Part shown: positions 5,145 through 7,788 of the stretch, one piece after another
How positions within the stretch are numbered: the first letter of the stretch is position 1
How the letters are laid out: the number at the start of each line of letters is the position of its first letter
Assembly: GCA_001468855.1 (NCBI GenBank)
Contig: LDIV01000001.1
Coordinates: 646,781-654,568, forward strand
DNA: 7,788 nucleotides
Source: a candidate division TM6 bacterium UASB124
Lineage (GTDB): Bacteria; Dependentiae; Babeliae; Babeliales; RVW-14
Direction of reading: 5' to 3'
The notes under the pieces: model-generated
Databases searched by the model: none
What the model saw: only the letters and a program-made list of their open reading frames with translations
What the model was told of the DNA's origin: nothing
Position numbers and translations under genes: made by a program

Positions 5145-7196
5145 ATGAATAGGATAATCAAATTGTTGGCTCTTCTGTTGTTAGGAACCATAAATATTTG
5201 GGCTATATCGATACAGGATGGTCAAATTAAAGTGAATGCTAACTCAAAAATTGCATTTAAAAAACTTAATTATTCAAATGGGAAAGTAATTCTTGACCAG
5301 ACAATACCCAAAAAAAGTCTTGAGGGTATTGCAACCTTTGCAGATTCTGTATTTAAACAAAAAAAGAGTGATGGTTCTTGGGGAACGATTGATGGTGATT
5401 TTAATGTTGATTCTGCCAGAAATAGTGTGACCATTACTGGCGATGCAGAAATGGCTGGAAGTCTTGAGGGTATAACGTTTGTCATCGGAACAGGCGTATT
5501 GCCACGCAAAGCAGCAAGTGGTAACGTTACTAAATTTTTCGAAAGTACCATAATAATTCCTGATGCTGCTACTGTATTAGATGTTGGTTTTGCAAGTCCG
5601 GTAAAGACAAAAATAATTATGAATGGCGGGACACTTCGACTTGTTGGGGATCTAAAAATAAGTGGTTCTTCAGGACTTATTGTTGGTGATGGGACTATCA
5701 GATACAACGGCTACACATTTATGTTAGATGGAACACCACGTATTTTTGGTGACCATCTTGTTATGGATAGTGCATCAGATATCATGTTTAATAGCAAAAT
5801 TACGCTTACGGGGGAATGGACGTTTACAGGTGATGCGGTTATGTCCGGCAATGGTAATATTTTTGATTTGTCTGATGGTGTAGATAATGGAAAAATTCGT
5901 ATTAAGGGTGGCACCAACCTTTATCTTGCAAACTTGAAGCTGAAAAATCTTGGATCAGGAAGTATACAATTTGATGATGAAACAGCACGGTTGACTCTTT
6001 GTAATGTTGAGATTCAGTTATCCAGTGATTATACGGTAACAAATGGTGGTATCTATGTTGAAGGTCCAACGACTATTGTAACTAAGGATAAGATTTTAAC
6101 ATTTGATCAAGTTGGATCTCTAACGGTTGACGGAGTTGGTTTAACCTATGATACGCTGAGGTTTCCAGATAATCAGAATATTCGTCCAACAGCGGGAAAT
6201 GATCCCAGCCATGCACATTTAACATTATTGAATGATGGTATTGTCAGGCACCTTGTGTCGATAGAGGCTGGTGATATTCATATAACAACGTCGACATATT
6301 TGAGCGATGTATTGGTGTTGAATCCAAATAGACGGTTGTTTGTTGATCAAACAGCAGGACTTGATGGTCGAACCAATATGATTTTGTTTAGTAACTCAAC
6401 AGAACCATTAATCATTGTTGCACCGGACAAGACATTTACCTTGAGTAATTCTGTACTACAATATTTCAGTACCGATTTGTTATCTGTGCCACCAACGTCG
6501 CAATTGATTTTTGAAGATAGAACAAAGATTTATCAAGGTAAGAATGAAGAAGTAAATATGACGCTGACCTTCCAGGGTAACTGTATGTATTATGGTGATA
6601 ATCATGTATTGAACCTGGGTAGTAAAGGGGCGATTATAACGAATAAGCGAAAATCAGCATTGGCTCTTGAGGATATAACGTTTAGGGGTTTGTCTGATCA
6701 TAAGATACGCTGTTTTGATGATACGTGTACATTAACGTTGAAAAACATGCAGTTGATTATGGCAAATGATTATTCATTTACCGTTGGTCATTTTGAAACC
6801 TATGGTGATGTGTCTGTGAGTGGAACACATTCATTTGTATATCAATCAACGCAACAGAGTAAGATCGGTACGGCTTCTGTGTTATCTTTCCTCGGTTCGG
6901 TATTAAGTTATGCTCCATTGATTAACAATAGAGATTTGCTTGCATTCGAAGATTCAACAGGAAGTTTATACATCAATGGTGCAACATTAGCATCAACACC
7001 GGTTGGATTACGTTTAACGAAAGGTAACTTGCTGGTTGATGACAAAAACTACTTGGTCAATCCTGGAGCATTAAATATTTCTGAAGGTATCTGTTTTGGT
7101 AATGGAGTTGCTGCAGATGATCTTGCAGTTAGAATTATGGCAGGAGCGAGTTTGAATCAATTATCTGGATTCTTTGCTTACGAGAACGTGAATTAA
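5145..7196 (+). CDS. Predicted secreted beta-rich repeat protein, paralog 2 (unknown function)
   Basis: A 683-residue paralog of the gene just upstream; not recognised as a named family. The signal peptide runs through NRIIKLLALLLLGTINIWA with a likely cut after A20. It aligns with paralog 1 along most of its length, for example GSIQFDDETARLTLCNVEI with GSIIFEDETSKLDLYNVNI, IYVEGP with VYVEGP, NNRDLLAFEDS with ADRDLVKFENT, and SEGICFGN with SEGIELGN. It has the same internal duplication: the module at about residue 225 (WTFTGDAVMSGNGNIFDL) recurs at 474 (LTFQGNCMYYGDNHVLNL), an offset of 249. The second module again carries the Cys pair CFDDTC (C523, C528). Probably a beta-solenoid exported to the periplasm, surface or host (inference). 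The ATG at 5145 follows AAGGAG by 7 bases. No promoter is evident in the 51-base gap, so it is likely read with paralog 1. A strong hairpin follows the stop. Confidence 0.82.
   Translation: MNRIIKLLALLLLGTINIWAISIQDGQIKVNANSKIAFKKLNYSNGKVILDQTIPKKSLEGIATFADSVFKQKKSDGSWGTIDGDFNVDSARNSVTITGDAEMAGSLEGITFVIGTGVLPRKAASGNVTKFFESTIIIPDAATVLDVGFASPVKTKIIMNGGTLRLVGDLKISGSSGLIVGDGTIRYNGYTFMLDGTPRIFGDHLVMDSASDIMFNSKITLTGEWTFTGDAVMSGNGNIFDLSDGVDNGKIRIKGGTNLYLANLKLKNLGSGSIQFDDETARLTLCNVEIQLSSDYTVTNGGIYVEGPTTIVTKDKILTFDQVGSLTVDGVGLTYDTLRFPDNQNIRPTAGNDPSHAHLTLLNDGIVRHLVSIEAGDIHITTSTYLSDVLVLNPNRRLFVDQTAGLDGRTNMILFSNSTEPLIIVAPDKTFTLSNSVLQYFSTDLLSVPPTSQLIFEDRTKIYQGKNEEVNMTLTFQGNCMYYGDNHVLNLGSKGAIITNKRKSALALEDITFRGLSDHKIRCFDDTCTLTLKNMQLIMANDYSFTVGHFETYGDVSVSGTHSFVYQSTQQSKIGTASVLSFLGSVLSYAPLINNRDLLAFEDSTGSLYINGATLASTPVGLRLTKGNLLVDDKNYLVNPGALNISEGICFGNGVAADDLAVRIMAGASLNQLSGFFAYENVN
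5817..6150 (+). repeat. Internal module 1 of paralog 2
   Basis: Encodes residues 225 to about 336. It resembles module 1 of paralog 1 (FDDETARL against FEDETSKL, IYVEGP against VYVEGP) more than module 2 of its own protein. Boundaries are approximate. Confidence 0.62.
6564..6920 (+). repeat. Internal module 2 of paralog 2, with Cys pair
   Basis: Encodes residues 474 to about 592. It shares CFDDTC (C523, C528) and SYAP near its end with module 2 of paralog 1. Boundaries are approximate. Confidence 0.62.
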
Positions 7197-7213
7197 ATTT
7201 ATAGCGGTAGTTG

Positions 7214-7257
7214 TTACATATAATCCTCTTGGTTTTTGCCAAGAGGATTATATGTAA
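7214..7257 (+). terminator. Perfect 19-bp hairpin after the paralog operon
   Basis: The arm TTACATATAATCCTCTTGG (7214-7232) pairs without mismatch with 7239-7257 across a 6-base loop (TTTTTG). It lies 18 bases after the stop of paralog 2, where a terminator is expected. No T-tract follows on either strand, so it is not a classical intrinsic terminator. It may protect the 3' end of the message, act with Rho, or be an unrelated palindrome between the gene and the IS relic. Confidence 0.6.
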
Positions 7258-7321
7258 ATCGGTGTGAAGTTGTTTTATCGTATTAGATGATTAAGACTTA
7301 ATAAACGTGAGTTCGGAGTTG
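7258..7321. other. Spacer probably containing the downstream end of the right IS982 copy
   Basis: These bases lie between the hairpin and the stop of the right transposase relic. Just outside the stop, on the minus strand, is ACTCCGAACTCACGTTTATT, which could belong to the terminal inverted repeat of the element. The partner terminal repeat is not in the window, so the boundary cannot be fixed. Confidence 0.3.
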
Positions 7322-7788
7322 TCAAAAACAAGCAATAAGATTATCTGATCGCAGATTACATTTGATCGATGGTTTTTTGTCACGAAAAGAATAAGCAACA
7401 AGACCTGCAATTAGGTTTACAAAAAAATTGACTAAACTTCTATGACTTGAATGTTTTATTTGGCAGGAGTTTTTGAGGATCTCGTTAACAGATTTAATGA
7501 AAATAAACGCTTAAATAACGTTGCTAAAAGGTACCCTTTATCACCAAAAGATTTGCCCAATAAATTTTTAGTTAAACGATCTATTGTTTTTGTGTTTCGG
7601 TCGTCACAGTTGCTCGGTGTGATATCGAATGCAACAATTTCTCCATGCTCATTGATAATCAAATGCAGTTTAAATCCATAAAACCAATCGGTTGAGGTTT
7701 TCCCTCGAACAGTAATATTCTTAAAAACTTTATTTGAGTTGATCCTCAAGTTATGGCATACCGCATGGACGTTGAATCAACAAAAGAA
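7322..7788 (-). pseudogene. IS982-family transposase relic, multiple lesions, runs off the window edge
   Basis: Read on the minus strand from the right edge: VDST then SMR (the first catalytic Asp region), a missing base at about 7762 (CGGTA where CGG-GTA is expected), then in the next frame CHNLRINSNKVFKN, GWFYGFKLHLIIN-like residues, SNCDDRN, LTKNLLGKSFGDKGYL and LFKRLF. Near 7493-7505 some 30 residues of the usual sequence are missing and the frame changes again. It then reads IKSVNEILKNSCQIKHS, HRSLVNFFVNLIAGLVAYS and KKPS to a TGA at 7324-7322, the expected IS982 C-terminus. The usual Glu of the IESVN motif is Lys here (ATT-AAA), so the third catalytic residue is gone too. The uninterrupted frame at 7749-7456 is only the middle of this broken gene. 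Not functional. Confidence 0.87.
7501..7762 (-). repeat. Right arm of the long inverted repeat (IS982 relic)
   Basis: This is the inverted counterpart of bases 1-263, about 92% identical by hand alignment. The inner limit falls exactly where this copy has its own internal deletion and frame change. Such inverted arms can support inversion or hairpin formation by homologous recombination. Confidence 0.9.

Noticed and set aside
3021..7196. Autotransporter or LPXTG-anchored adhesins
   Set aside because: Neither paralog shows a C-terminal beta-barrel domain, terminal aromatic signature, sorting motif or membrane anchor.
7451..7681. Plus-strand open frame of 76 codons
   Set aside because: It lies antisense to the IS982 transposase relic, whose protein similarity is clear on the minus strand.
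1..7788. A composite transposon carrying all genes between the IS copies
   Set aside because: Both copies are dead and partial, no target duplications or intact ends are visible, and the cargo includes housekeeping genes (trxB, nrnA).

Overview
The window is AT-rich bacterial DNA with compact gene spacing and strong Shine-Dalgarno sites. It carries two decayed IS982-family transposase copies, three proteins with predicted signal peptides, and one small secreted protein bearing a CW-type zinc finger, a domain otherwise typical of eukaryotic chromatin proteins. Together these suggest a host-associated bacterium, plausibly one living in protists (for example Dependentiae/Babeliae, Chlamydiae or Rickettsiales-like lineages). 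That placement is inference; no rRNA or other phylogenetic marker is present.

Layout. Bases 1-272 (+) are an IS982-type transposase fragment, frameshifted and cut off. Bases 370-1287 (+) encode a thioredoxin reductase (trxB) whose NADPH-phosphate motif is altered. Converging on it with a 2-base gap is a minus-strand gene pair: a DHH/DHHA1 phosphoesterase (nrnA-like, 2790-1825) followed 7 bases later by the secreted CW-finger protein (1817-1290). A 230-base divergent intergenic region (2791-3020) holds a candidate promoter in each direction, both with a perfect TTGACA -35 box. To the right, on the plus strand, are two large paralogous secreted proteins of 690 and 683 residues (3021-5093 and 5145-7196). 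Each contains a module duplicated about 250 residues apart, and they are probably co-transcribed. A perfect 19-bp hairpin (7214-7257) follows the second. Bases 7322-7788 (-) are a second IS982-type transposase relic, inverted relative to the first.

How the parts work together. TrxB and NrnA are housekeeping functions (thiol redox; nanoRNA/pAp turnover). The paralog pair looks like an expanding family of beta-rich surface or secreted proteins of unknown role. The CW-finger protein is the strongest candidate for something new: a possible exported reader of host histone methylation encoded in an operon with nrnA. The inverted IS relics mark the segment as a place of past rearrangement. There is no sign of CRISPR, tRNA, rRNA or prophage genes.
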